NCBI RefSeq assembly: GCF_937920985.1
Contig: NZ_CALDXR010000033.1
Location: 21,378-85,377, forward strand
From: an uncultured Phascolarctobacterium sp.
Lineage (GTDB): Bacteria; Bacillota; Negativicutes; Acidaminococcales; Acidaminococcaceae
DNA: 64,000 nt
Reading direction: 5' to 3'
This document shows positions 25,120 to 33,971 of this stretch, piece after piece. Under the pieces are notes generated by a model. That model saw only the letters and a program-made list of their open reading frames with translations, did no database searches and was not told where the DNA came from. Each line of letters begins with the position of its first letter. Position 1 is the first letter of the stretch. The translations under genes and the position numbers were made by a program.

Positions 25120-26250
25120 ATGTCTGCAAGTACAACCAAAACCAAGAATCAACCATCCCGTAAACCTGTATTGCTGGATTACTTAAAAGCCTTCACTAAG
25201 GATAAATTGATTTTTGCAGCTCGTCAGCTCTGCATCACCTACAGCAAGCTCAAAAAGGACGAGCTTGCTGAAAAAATCTGCACAGAAATGCAAAAGCCGG
25301 AAATTGCAGCAAAACGCTTTGCTATTATGCCGGACGAAAACATTCAGGCCTTCGAAGCAGCCATGGAGAAAAAATGTTTCCATCCTACCTACAGTGAATA
25401 TGCACTGCTGCTGCCCTTTATTTCTATGGGCTACATTGTTTCCTATCCCGATGACTGCTTCGAAGCAGTAAAGGAAGCACGCACCGTCTACAAAAAAATC
25501 AACACCGCAGATTTCCAGGCTCACCGCCAACAGCTGGCATGGCTTTTGGACTGCATCACCGCTATGTCCAGCCTGCACCTTATCCTGCCTGTAGAATTTT
25601 TCTGCGAAATGTATAATCAAAAAGCAGGCTTTGAGCTTACTCCGGAAACTCTGCCGCAGCTGCTGGACGAGGTTCCGAGCAACTTTAACCCCTGCGCAAT
25701 TAAAGATGGCCGCATCCTGCTCAAGAAAAATGACAGCGATGACTTCTACACCAGACTGGAGCAAGGCAGAAAGCCCTTCGGCCTGTACCTGCCTACCGTA
25801 AAGGAAATCACCATGCTTTCCCACTACGGTTATATGCAATCTACTACCGCATATCAGGATCTGCATGACTTCTTCACTCAAGAGCTGAATGTTGCGGCAC
25901 TGGATGCACATTACTGGTGCCAGTACATCTATGAATTTGAAAACTCCAACACCGACGGCAATACCTCTGAGCTGATTCAGAAGCTGCAGGCTAATATTCC
26001 CACCTGGAACAATTACAGCCATCTCGGCAGACTTTCCGTACTGCTGCAGAACGCCCGCAACAATGCTACCCGTATGTTCTGCCTCGGTGGCCACACTCCT
26101 AACGAAACTATCAAGCTGCTGCGTGACGCACAGCAGGCAGCTCAGCAAAATACCCGTGTAGGTGCCAAAGCGAAAAAGGTTTATCCTAACGATCCCTGTC
26201 CCTGCGGCAGCGGCAAAAAGTATAAAAAATGCTGCGGTAAAAAGCACTGA
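25120..26250 (+). CDS. SEC-C metal-binding motif protein
   Basis: About 376 residues. The start at 25120 (MSASTTKTKNQPSR) follows AAGGAGA at the right distance; the frame opens earlier without a ribosome site. The C-terminus NDPCPCGSGKKYKKCCGKKH is a complete SEC-C zinc motif (CxC...CC). The N-terminal part (about 20-60), KAFTKDKLIFAARQLCITYS followed by KLKKDELAEKI, has a SAP/Rho-N-like helical look. The middle is helical with no family I recognise. SEC-C proteins bind ribosomes or SecB-like partners in known cases, but no function is claimed here. Confidence 0.75.
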   Translation: MSASTTKTKNQPSRKPVLLDYLKAFTKDKLIFAARQLCITYSKLKKDELAEKICTEMQKPEIAAKRFAIMPDENIQAFEAAMEKKCFHPTYSEYALLLPFISMGYIVSYPDDCFEAVKEARTVYKKINTADFQAHRQQLAWLLDCITAMSSLHLILPVEFFCEMYNQKAGFELTPETLPQLLDEVPSNFNPCAIKDGRILLKKNDSDDFYTRLEQGRKPFGLYLPTVKEITMLSHYGYMQSTTAYQDLHDFFTQELNVAALDAHYWCQYIYEFENSNTDGNTSELIQKLQANIPTWNNYSHLGRLSVLLQNARNNATRMFCLGGHTPNETIKLLRDAQQAAQQNTRVGAKAKKVYPNDPCPCGSGKKYKKCCGKKH

Positions 26251-26286
26251 GCAGCAGGCTATGCTTTAGTGTAAGAAGGAATTGCA

Positions 26287-26937
26287 ATGAAGAAATTTTT
26301 AGTCGTTGATTTTGAATTTACTACCTACGAGCGCCCTGTCGGCCGTCCGCGCGGCTTCTTTTCCGAGATTATCGAAATCGGTGCAGTGAAGCTGGACGAC
26401 GAACCGCTCACCGACTGCGGACGCATACAAAGCTTTGTCAAACCGCATTTTTATCCTAAGCAGGCTAAGGATTCTATGGATTTTTGCATGATTACCGCTA
26501 AGGATATGCAGCAGGCCATTGAATTTCCTGACATGGTGCAGGAGCTGGCAGCGCTGTATGAAAGCGGCGAAACCTACTTTGTAGCTTGGGGAACCGAGGA
26601 TTACAAGGTACTGCAGACAGGCTGCGAGCGTCATAAAATCGAAAACCCCGTAAAATACGAGGACTATCTTGATTTGGCGCTGGCCTACCGCCTTTGGAAG
26701 GGTGATGATTACACCACCGGTCTGAAAAAGGCTACCGAGGAACAGGAGGTCAACACAGCCGGCCTGTGGCACACCGCCTTTGACGATGCCAACAACACCG
26801 GCAAGCTGCTGATTGAAATGTTTAACCGTGGCTGGAAGCTGGGGGATTTCTTCGCTGCCCGCGAGGTTTACGAAGCGGAGCGCGCTGCCCGTCAGGCAGA
26901 ACGTGCCAAGCACCATAACGGTTACAGAAGATGGTAA
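26287..26937 (+). CDS. DEDDh 3'-5' exonuclease, KapD/ERI-1-like
   Basis: A 216-residue exonuclease. Exo I is VVDFEFTTYE (Asp/Glu), Exo II lies around SGETYFVAWGTEDYKVLQ, and Exo III is the HTAFDDANNT block supplying His and Asp, so the DEDDh set is present. Similar proteins trim RNA or DNA 3' ends (KapD, ERI-1, RNase T-like). The C-terminal ~25 residues are rich in Ala, Glu and Arg. It lies 36 bases after the SEC-C gene on the same strand and may be co-transcribed with it. Confidence 0.85.
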   Translation: MKKFLVVDFEFTTYERPVGRPRGFFSEIIEIGAVKLDDEPLTDCGRIQSFVKPHFYPKQAKDSMDFCMITAKDMQQAIEFPDMVQELAALYESGETYFVAWGTEDYKVLQTGCERHKIENPVKYEDYLDLALAYRLWKGDDYTTGLKKATEEQEVNTAGLWHTAFDDANNTGKLLIEMFNRGWKLGDFFAAREVYEAERAARQAERAKHHNGYRRW

Positions 26938-26960
26938 AATTTTAAAGCGCACCATAAAAA

Positions 26961-26996
26961 AGCTATCACCGGGCTTTGCCCGCTGATAGCTTTTTT
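26961..26996. terminator. bidirectional terminator between exonuclease and asparaginase genes
   Basis: AGCTATCACCGGGC pairs with GCCCGCTGATAGCT, with A-run before and T-run after, lying between convergent genes. Confidence 0.88.
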
Positions 26997-27016
26997 GCTT
27001 TTATGCTGTTTATCTT

Positions 27017-28018
27017 TTAGTAACAACTGAAAATCTCCTGCACCTCGTTGCGCTCCTGCGTCCGCAAAAGTGCCAGCTGCAGCAAAAGGCGTGCCTTTTG
27101 CGGATTAAGATTATCCGCATACAAAAAGCCTTGCTCCTGCCAACGCTCCAGACCTGCGGCAACAATACCGCTGCCGGTGCGGCTGGAACGCACTACTACA
27201 ACGTCGCGGCCAACAGCCTCCGCCAGCGCCGCTTCCACAGCCTCATGAATGCTGCCCATACCGCTGCCGGCGTAGATAAGGCCATGTGCGCCTGCTGCCA
27301 GTGCCGCATCCACAAATACGCGATCCTCACCGATATGCGTGTAGATGATATCCACGCGCGGCAAAGCAGTAACACCGCTCACATCAAATTCGCTCTGCAG
27401 TGTGTGCGGACGCACGCTGCGATAATAGTAATGTACCTCACCGCCAACTATAAAGCCTAAAGGACCACCGTTCGTTGCCTTGAAGGTTGCCACATTCGCC
27501 GTGTTCGTCTTGGTCACGTCACGCCCGCTGTAGATTTCATCGTTCATCATCACCAGCACGCCCTGTCCGGCGCTTACAGCATCCACAGCTACCTTAACAG
27601 CGTTGATAATATTCAAAGGTCCGTCGGCACTGACTGCGGTGGCAGGACGCATTGCGCCCACGAGTACCACCGGCTTAGCACTCTTTAGCGTCAGATTCAG
27701 AAAGAAGGCCGTTTCTTCCATAGTATCGGTACCATGGGTAATAACAACGCCGTCGACATCATCCTGCGCCAGCAGCTCATTGCAGCGCTGCGCCAAGCGC
27801 AGCAGCAACGCATCGGTAATACTGCTGCTGTCGATGTTGCACAGCTGCTCGCCGCTGATATGCGCCAGCTCGCCCAGTTCAGGCACACCTGCCAGCAAAT
27901 CGGCAACGCTGTAGGCACCAGCAGTATAGCCTGTCATCTGGATACCGGAGGCAGCCTTGCCGGCAATAGTACCGCCGGTTGCCAAAATTACAATATTTTT
28001 CAACTCAGTTTTTTCCAT
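27017..28018 (-). CDS. L-asparaginase
   Basis: A 333-residue bacterial-type asparaginase hydrolysing asparagine to aspartate and ammonia. The N-terminal motif LATGGTIAG holds the first catalytic Thr, and VVITHGTDTMEETAFFLNLT holds the second Thr-Asp pair. The substrate-binding Ser-rich block DSSSI is also present. There is no signal peptide, so it is probably cytoplasmic despite the AnsB-like sequence. Ammonia release fits the neighbouring nitrogen genes (ammonium channel-PII, glnN). Confidence 0.92.
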   Translation of the reverse strand: MEKTELKNIVILATGGTIAGKAASGIQMTGYTAGAYSVADLLAGVPELGELAHISGEQLCNIDSSSITDALLLRLAQRCNELLAQDDVDGVVITHGTDTMEETAFFLNLTLKSAKPVVLVGAMRPATAVSADGPLNIINAVKVAVDAVSAGQGVLVMMNDEIYSGRDVTKTNTANVATFKATNGGPLGFIVGGEVHYYYRSVRPHTLQSEFDVSGVTALPRVDIIYTHIGEDRVFVDAALAAGAHGLIYAGSGMGSIHEAVEAALAEAVGRDVVVVRSSRTGSGIVAAGLERWQEQGFLYADNLNPQKARLLLQLALLRTQERNEVQEIFSCY

Positions 28019-28063
28019 CAGCCTGACCTCCCTCAGTCCTTCTGCAAGCTCCGCAGTTAAGTA

Positions 28064-28492
28064 TTATTTTACCATGCCCTTTTCCTGCAGATAATCAGAT
28101 ACCATGTCTGCCGCTTCGGCAGTAATCTTAATACATTTAGTTCTGTATTCCGGTGTACCGAAGCTCAGGCGATTCAGTGCTCTACAGCAGGAAGTGCCGA
28201 AATGCTTGGTAAAGCGCTCATGAAACTCATGCGTATATTTATAGACCTCTGTCTGATGCTTTTCAGACGGATCCAATCTGCCAACGATAGAACTGATAAC
28301 CAGGCAGGAACCGCTCAGCGCACCGCACACGCAGCCACTGCGGCCGATACCGCCACCCATGCCGGACACCATGCGGATTGCTACATCCGGCAGGCCCAGC
28401 TTTAAGCCGTCATTGCACGCCTTAACTACGGATTCTACGCAGTTATTGCCCTCGTTATGGTACTGCTCTGCTAAATCATAAATTTCCTTCAT
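28064..28492 (-). CDS. C_GCAxxG_C_C family protein
   Basis: A 142-residue protein with the pattern NNCVESV near residue 17, then GCVCGALSGSCLVI (the GCxxG block) and TSCCRAL, which together give the family name. These cysteines and the surrounding helices suggest a redox or metal role, and family members often lie near anaerobic metabolism genes. No activity is established. It is 45 bases upstream of the asparaginase gene on the same strand, possibly in one operon. Confidence 0.85.
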   Translation of the reverse strand: MKEIYDLAEQYHNEGNNCVESVVKACNDGLKLGLPDVAIRMVSGMGGGIGRSGCVCGALSGSCLVISSIVGRLDPSEKHQTEVYKYTHEFHERFTKHFGTSCCRALNRLSFGTPEYRTKCIKITAEAADMVSDYLQEKGMVK

Positions 28493-28557
28493 ATTCTATG
28501 CCTCCAAAAAATAACCTAATCCTGTTTATTTTAGCAAGCATAGAACAAAATAGCAAG

Positions 28558-28588
28558 AAAAATGCTGTAACCGAAAAGCCACAGCATT
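28558..28588 (-). terminator. terminator after HD-domain gene
   Basis: On the minus strand AATGCTGT and ACAGCATT arms are followed by TTTTTC. Confidence 0.6.
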
Positions 28589-28593
28589 GTATA

Positions 28594-29091
28594 TCAAAGA
28601 CCGAACATAGTCTTTGCCAGCTTTATTCCGCTCTCTGTTTTAAAAATCCGCTCCACAGCCTTGGCAATATTCTCCTTCGGCGTACCGTCCTCATAAAAAT
28701 TTACTATAAAATCAGCTTCCACAAGCAGCTGATAATCAAGGCCGTCAATCATATTATATGTATGATGATGACCGACAAGATAGCAGATGCGTTCAATTTT
28801 TTCAGGTGTATAGCCAACCTTTTGCAAAAGCCCGCGTGCTACCGACGGTCCCTCCTGCTCCTGAATTTTACCGGTGCAATGACCGGCACCGTACTTGGCT
28901 TCACCCGGCTTAATACCGCAGTCATGCACAAGACCTGCCGCCTCAACAAGCTCTGTCAGCTCTGCATCTGCACCCTCGCTCTCAGCCAGCTGCTTGGCCA
29001 AACTGGCAACCTTGATAAAATGCTGGCAGCGGCGTGCATCTCCGGCAAAAAAAGCTATCATCTCATTATATAAAGCAACGTTTTTATTCAT
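28594..29091 (-). CDS. HD domain protein (putative phosphohydrolase)
   Basis: About 165 residues. The start at 29091 (MNKNVALYNEMIAFF) has GGAG eight bases upstream; the frame continues 50 codons further but those are not family-like. Metal ligands expected of an HD phosphohydrolase are visible: His in RRCQHFIKV, HD in GLVHDCGI, then GAGHCTG and VGHHHTYNMIDG. It is predicted to cleave a nucleotide or similar phosphoester; the substrate is unknown. Confidence 0.85.
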   Translation of the reverse strand: MNKNVALYNEMIAFFAGDARRCQHFIKVASLAKQLAESEGADAELTELVEAAGLVHDCGIKPGEAKYGAGHCTGKIQEQEGPSVARGLLQKVGYTPEKIERICYLVGHHHTYNMIDGLDYQLLVEADFIVNFYEDGTPKENIAKAVERIFKTESGIKLAKTMFGL

Positions 29092-29206
29092 AGCATTCAC
29101 TCCAATCCGACTAAAATACGATTCAATCTTATTTTGGCCTAAACAATGCAGTTTTGCAAGTTTTTTCGCCATAATAAGATTATAAAAGCATTCTCCTCCA
29201 ACACAC

Positions 29207-29251
29207 AGAAAAGCGCTCTTAGCCTGCATTACGCAAGACATCGAGCGCCTT
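29207..29251 (-). terminator. terminator after the ammonium channel-PII gene
   Basis: On the minus strand AAGGCGCTC pairs with GAGCGCTT around a loop of about 24 bases and is followed by TTTTC. The long loop makes it only moderately convincing. Confidence 0.5.
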
Positions 29252-29288
29252 CCTGTTTTATTAGGGAGTTAGATTAGGGAGAAGCAAA

Positions 29289-30965
29289 TTATTTTTCCTC
29301 AATAGGATAATCCTGCAGAGCATCATAGCCTGTTTCACCGGTACGAATCTTAACAACATCCTCAACATCATAGATGAAGATTTTGCCATCGCCGTATTTG
29401 CCGGTATACAGAACCTGCTTAGCAACATTGACTACTGCTGCAACAGGAATTGCGGAAACAATCATTTCAACCTTTACCTTCGGCAGCAGGTGTGCAGCAA
29501 CCTCAGCACCACGATACATTTCCGTAGAGCCCTTCTGGATGCCGTAGCCCAAAACCTTGGTAACAGTCATGCCGGTAATTCCCAGCTTATCCAAAGCATT
29601 TTTCAATGCTTCGAAACGATTTTGCGAGGTGATAATAACAACCTTGCTCATCTTTACTGCGCCTGCAGGCTTAGCTGCAGTTTCCTTGACCGGAGTAACA
29701 TAAGTAGTAGTAACAGAGGTCTGTACCTCCAACGGAGTTTGCATAAAGTCGGCATAGCTGCTGAGCAGGCCATGCTCTTCCATATCCAGGCCTTTGATTT
29801 CTTCGGATTCCTTAACACGCAGACCAAAGAGCTTATCAAGAACTTTAAAGATAATCGTCATCGTAATCGCAACATAGATTGCTACAACTACAACGCCGAG
29901 GATTTGTTTTACCAGGAAATCAGTACCGCCGCCATAGAAGAGGCCACCGTCAAGAGCGAAGAGACCGGTTGCGATAGTACCGAAGGCACCGCAAACACCG
30001 TGAACAGAAATGGCACCGACAGGATCATCAATCTTCAGCTTCTGGTCGAAGAATTCAACAGCAGCAACTACCAGCACACCGGCAATCAGGCCGATGATTA
30101 AAGCGCCGGCCGGACTTACCATGTCGCAGCCTGCGGTAATTGCTACCAGACCTGCAAGCACGCCGTTCAGTGTCATGGAAACATCAGGCTTGCCGTAACG
30201 AATCCAGGTGTAAATCATAGTTGCGGTAGCAGCAGCTGCTGCAGCCATGTTAGTGGTAATGAAGATAGCACCCATGGAAACCAAGGCGTCATCACCGGTT
30301 GCGCAGACGGTGGAAGCACCGTTGAAGCCAAACCAACCGAACCAGAGAAGGAAAACGCCCAAGGCCCCAAGCGGAATGCTGTGACCGGGAATAGCGTTTA
30401 CCGTACCGTCGGCATTGTATTTGCCGATACGCGCGCCAATCATCTTGGCACCGACGAGAGAAGCAACGCCGCCTACCATATGAACGGCAGTTGAACCGGC
30501 GAAATCGTGGAAGCCCATCTGTGCGAGCCAGCCGCCGCCCCAAATCCAGTGACCGCTAATCGGGTAAATAATAGCGCTGATTAATACGCTGTAAATGCAA
30601 TAAACCAGAAAGTTGGTACGTTCTGCCATAGCACCGGAAACAATTGTTGCTGCTGTAGCACAGAACATCGTCTGGAAGATAAAGTACGCAGTGCTTGGAT
30701 AGCTGGCACCGTAATCACCTTTTACAAAGAAGTCCGGCGTGCCGATGAAGCCGCCGATATCGGTACCAAACATCAGGCCAAAGCCCAGAACCCAGAAAAC
30801 AATGGAGCCGAGGCACATATCCATGACATTTTTCATGACGATGTTGCCGGCATTTTTGGCTCTGGTAAAGCCTGTTTCAACCATTGCGAAGCCCGGCTGC
30901 ATAGAAAATACCAAGAAGGCACCTATCAGCACCCATATAGTATCGGCAGATACATATTTGTCCAT
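29289..30965 (-). CDS. ammonium transporter fused to a PII signalling protein
   Basis: A 558-residue fusion. Residues about 1-405 are an 11-helix Amt channel (FSMQPGFAMVETGFTRAKN; the pore histidine blocks DFAGSTAVHMVGG and SVHGVCGAFGT). After a short linker a complete GlnK/PII domain starts near residue 438 (MSKVVIITSQNRFEALK). Its T-loop reads IQKGSTEMYRGAEVAAHLL: the position of the uridylylated Tyr51 is Val, so uridylylation is unlikely. The B-loop TGKYGDGKIF is intact for ATP/ADP binding. The fusion should let the PII domain block the channel in cis according to energy, 2-oxoglutarate and nitrogen state. It lies downstream of glnN, separated by a terminator. Confidence 0.93.
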   Translation of the reverse strand: MDKYVSADTIWVLIGAFLVFSMQPGFAMVETGFTRAKNAGNIVMKNVMDMCLGSIVFWVLGFGLMFGTDIGGFIGTPDFFVKGDYGASYPSTAYFIFQTMFCATAATIVSGAMAERTNFLVYCIYSVLISAIIYPISGHWIWGGGWLAQMGFHDFAGSTAVHMVGGVASLVGAKMIGARIGKYNADGTVNAIPGHSIPLGALGVFLLWFGWFGFNGASTVCATGDDALVSMGAIFITTNMAAAAAATATMIYTWIRYGKPDVSMTLNGVLAGLVAITAGCDMVSPAGALIIGLIAGVLVVAAVEFFDQKLKIDDPVGAISVHGVCGAFGTIATGLFALDGGLFYGGGTDFLVKQILGVVVVAIYVAITMTIIFKVLDKLFGLRVKESEEIKGLDMEEHGLLSSYADFMQTPLEVQTSVTTTYVTPVKETAAKPAGAVKMSKVVIITSQNRFEALKNALDKLGITGMTVTKVLGYGIQKGSTEMYRGAEVAAHLLPKVKVEMIVSAIPVAAVVNVAKQVLYTGKYGDGKIFIYDVEDVVKIRTGETGYDALQDYPIEEK

Positions 30966-31037
30966 TTGTAAACACCCCTCAAATTATAATATTTTTTAAC
31001 GTGTCATTGAGCAGCGCTCACATGGCATTAGCTAAAG

Positions 31038-31072
31038 AAAAAGGGGCGTACCCGATTTTTCGGATACACCCC
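31038..31072 (-). terminator. terminator after glnN
   Basis: On the minus strand GGGGTGTATCCGA pairs with TCGGGTACGCCCC, followed by five T, ahead of the separately promoted ammonium channel gene. Confidence 0.8.
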
Positions 31073-31146
31073 ATTGTGTATGAGTTTATATATATTATTT
31101 TATCTTAACACACCTTACTCAAGGCTGTCGAGAAGGCAACTGCAGC

Positions 31147-33234
31147 TTACTCATTTACACCAAACAACAACTCACCATAAGTCGGATAGTCGAGATACTT
31201 ACCACCGGTCAAAGCTTCGGCAGCATCAACAGCACTTCTCAGCTTGCCCATTTCTTCAAGAACGGTATCGTGATAGTACAGAGCCTGCTTCTCGCTATCG
31301 CCGATTTCTGCTGCTTCCTTCAAGCCATCTTCCAGCTTCAGGGAGGATGCATACATTTCTCCGCCCAGCTTGCTCAGCTTATCGGCAAGTGCGCCTTCAA
31401 ATCCTGCACTGATACCGGCAGCCTTTTTATCAAGTACTGCTTTGGTCAAATCTCCGGTATAAGCGGTAACTGCCGGGAGGATGTCCTTATGGAACATATC
31501 CAGCATGGTTGCTGCTTCGATAGAAATCGTGGTGCTGTAGTTCTCCAGCAGGATTTCTACACGGGATTCAACCTCGGCTTTAGTGAAGATGTTATGCTTT
31601 TCGAACAGCTCGATGTTCTTGGCATGTCCCAGATACGGCAGAGCCTCCGGAGTAGATTTGAGGTTCAGCAGGCCACGTTTAGCTGCTTCCTCAACCCATG
31701 CATCGGTATAACCGTTACCGTTGAAGACAATGCGCTTATGAGCCTTGTAGGTTTCTTTAACCAAATCATATACTGCTGCTTCCAGATCAGGAGCATCTGC
31801 CAGCTTATCAGCAAATTCATCCAGCTCTTCGGCAACGATGGTGTTCAGTACGATGTTGGGACCAGCGATGGAGAACATGCTGCCCAGCATACGGAATTCA
31901 AATTTATTGCCGGTGAAGGCGAAGGGAGAGGTTCTGTTTCTGTCGGTGTTATCCTTAACAAGAGCAGGAATGGTATCGTCGCTTACTTTAATGTAGCTTT
32001 CCGGGTTGCCGTTGTAAACCTTGTCTGCTGCAATAGCTTCGAGAACTGCAGTCAGCTCAGTGCCAAGGAACATGGATACGATAGCCGGAGGAGCTTCATT
32101 TGCGCCCAGACGATGGTCATTGCCGGCGCTGGCAACAGATACACGCAGCAGATCTTGATATTCATCAACAGCCTTGATAATTGCTGCCAGGAAGGTCAGG
32201 AAGCGGATGTTTTTGTACGGCTCCTTGCCGGGATCCAGCAGGTTCAGGCCTTCTTCCGTAGATAAGGACCAGTTGTTATGCTTACCGCTGCCGTTTACAC
32301 CATCAAAAGGTTTTTCATGCAGCAGGCAAACAAGACCGTGACGCAGAGCAACACGTTTCATGAACTCCATCATCAGCTGGTTATGGTCAGATGCTACGTT
32401 GGTAGTTGTGAAGATAGGTGCCAGCTCGTGCTGTGCCGGAGCAACCTCGTTATGCTCGGTCTTGGCGAGTACGCCCAGCTTCCACAGCTCCTCGTCCAAA
32501 TCCTTCATGAAGGAAAGAACTCTTTGCTTGATAATGCCGAAGTAGTGGTCGTCCAGCTCCTGCCCACGCGGAGATTTCGCACCGAAAAGGGTACGGCCGG
32601 TGTAAACCAGATCTTTACGTTTTTCCCACATTTTTTTATCTACGAGGAAATATTCCTGTTCCGGACCAACAGTGCTGTTGACGCGGATGGTATCAATGCC
32701 GAACAGCTTCAGCAGCTTGCAGGCTGCTTTGCTGGCTGCATTCATGGAACGCAGCAGCGGAGTCTTTTTATCCAGCACTTCGCCGGTGTAGGAGCAGAAG
32801 GCTGTAGGAATGCACAGGCAGTTATCTTTGATAAATGCATAGGAGGTCGGGTCCCATGCTGTATAGCCGCGGGCTTCAAAGGTTGCACGCAGGCCGCCGG
32901 ACGGGAAGCTGGAAGCATCAGGCTCGCCCTGAATCAGCTCTTTGCCGGAGAAGTCCATAATAACACGGCCTTCGGCAGTAGGAGAAATGAAGCTTTCATG
33001 CTTTTCAGCAGTAATACCGGTCATCGGTTGGAACCAATGGGTGAAATGAGTGCAGCCATGCTCCAGAGCCCAGTCCTTCATAGCATTGGCGATGATATTA
33101 GCAATTTCCAGATTCAGCGGAGTGCCTGCAAGCACTGCTGCCTTATATGCCTTATAGGTTGCAGTCGGCAGACGGTCCTTCATAACGCTTTCGTTAAAAA
33201 CTAAGCTGCCAAACAGTTTCGGTACATCATTCAT
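31147..33234 (-). CDS. glnN: glutamine synthetase type III
   Basis: A 695-residue GSIII, making glutamine from glutamate, ammonia and ATP. Length and blocks identify the type: TVGPEQEYFLVD for the metal-binding glutamates, FDGVNGSGKHNNWSLST, GNDHRLGANEAPPAI and RTSPFAFTGNKFEFRM. GSIII is a double-ring dodecamer common in anaerobes. The ATG has an AGGGAGG site. It has a strong promoter at 33512-33540 and a 270-nt leader with two terminator-like hairpins, suggesting attenuation. With the ammonium channel-PII gene it makes a nitrogen-assimilation pair. Confidence 0.96.
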   Translation of the reverse strand: MNDVPKLFGSLVFNESVMKDRLPTATYKAYKAAVLAGTPLNLEIANIIANAMKDWALEHGCTHFTHWFQPMTGITAEKHESFISPTAEGRVIMDFSGKELIQGEPDASSFPSGGLRATFEARGYTAWDPTSYAFIKDNCLCIPTAFCSYTGEVLDKKTPLLRSMNAASKAACKLLKLFGIDTIRVNSTVGPEQEYFLVDKKMWEKRKDLVYTGRTLFGAKSPRGQELDDHYFGIIKQRVLSFMKDLDEELWKLGVLAKTEHNEVAPAQHELAPIFTTTNVASDHNQLMMEFMKRVALRHGLVCLLHEKPFDGVNGSGKHNNWSLSTEEGLNLLDPGKEPYKNIRFLTFLAAIIKAVDEYQDLLRVSVASAGNDHRLGANEAPPAIVSMFLGTELTAVLEAIAADKVYNGNPESYIKVSDDTIPALVKDNTDRNRTSPFAFTGNKFEFRMLGSMFSIAGPNIVLNTIVAEELDEFADKLADAPDLEAAVYDLVKETYKAHKRIVFNGNGYTDAWVEEAAKRGLLNLKSTPEALPYLGHAKNIELFEKHNIFTKAEVESRVEILLENYSTTISIEAATMLDMFHKDILPAVTAYTGDLTKAVLDKKAAGISAGFEGALADKLSKLGGEMYASSLKLEDGLKEAAEIGDSEKQALYYHDTVLEEMGKLRSAVDAAEALTGGKYLDYPTYGELLFGVNE

Positions 33235-33355
33235 TGTAAAACCTCCCTAATTTCTCTCTGAGAATTTCCTTGGGTTTACGAAGTGTAAGCCCCTCATTTG
33301 AAATACAGTTTTTTGTGCTTTACAGATTTTCTTCTCTCTGGCTCTGTAAATAAGA

Positions 33356-33540
33356 AAGCACCGTCAGCTGCGCCTTGCGCTGCTACGGTGCTTCGTTGCA
33401 CTTATCATGGGTAAGATATAAATTATAATTCTCACCGCTGATATAACAGAAAAAGCAACCACGAAGTTTGGATCTTTCAATCCAACAACCACGTCGTTGC
33501 TTTATGCGCTTATTATAATACTAGGATTTGAATTTGTAAA
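33356..33540 (-). promoter_or_regulatory. glnN promoter and hairpin-rich leader
   Basis: On the minus strand TTTACA (33535-33540), 17 bases, TATAAT (33512-33517); transcription should start near 33505. A long imperfect hairpin occupies the very 5' end (33453-33502, AAGCAAC/GTTGCTT arms) and is followed by TTTTTC. A second hairpin (33356-33393, AAGCACCGT/ACGGTGCTT arms) is followed by TTCTTATTT. The gene starts 120 bases later. Such a leader is expected for controlled termination, but the effector or antiterminator is unknown. Confidence 0.65.
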
Positions 33541-33971
33541 GGGGGGTAAGAGGAAAAATTTTTATTTTTTTCGTGGAAAACGCTTTTTCTGTTAGCGTCA
33601 CAATTAACATTTCTTTCCGTTCAGAAAAAATTTTCCGTGCCCAAAGGGCACAACGCAAATTTCGTGTGGAACCATATGCGAAGTGCTGCAAAACTCGCGC
33701 GAAGCTAGGAATTTTTGCAAGATAAACATACAATAGCGCTCAAACAATGCAGCACTTCGATGCTTCCAGACACTCATTTGCTAAAATTTTTATTCACTTC
33801 CCGATATGTTAATTGCTTTTCGCATGAATATCTTCAAAAAATAATGCTAATATAAAATTAACGGTTATACTACACACGCTTCAGCAGGATTTTTGCGTTC
33901 TGTAAAGAATTGTACAGTATAGAGTATGCAATGCAAAACGCAATATAACTAATTGCCAAGGAGGAACCCTT
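33541..33971. other. intergenic region with a 100-nt inverted repeat and hydrogenase promoter
   Basis: No convincing gene. GTGCCC-AAA-GGGCAC is a small hairpin near 33638. GGAACCATATGCGAAGTGCTGCA (33668-33690, described by its arms) pairs with the complementary TGCAGCACTTCGATGCTTCC (33752-33771) across a 61-base loop. CTGTA (33900-33904) and TACAG (33913-33917) form an operator-like palindrome, and ATGCAAAACGCAATATAACT (33931-33950) includes a probable -10 just before the hydrogenase gene. Confidence 0.5.

Noticed and set aside
33521..33733. 70-codon minus-strand frame upstream of glnN
   Set aside because: It covers the glnN promoter and the inverted repeat, has no ribosome site and no family.
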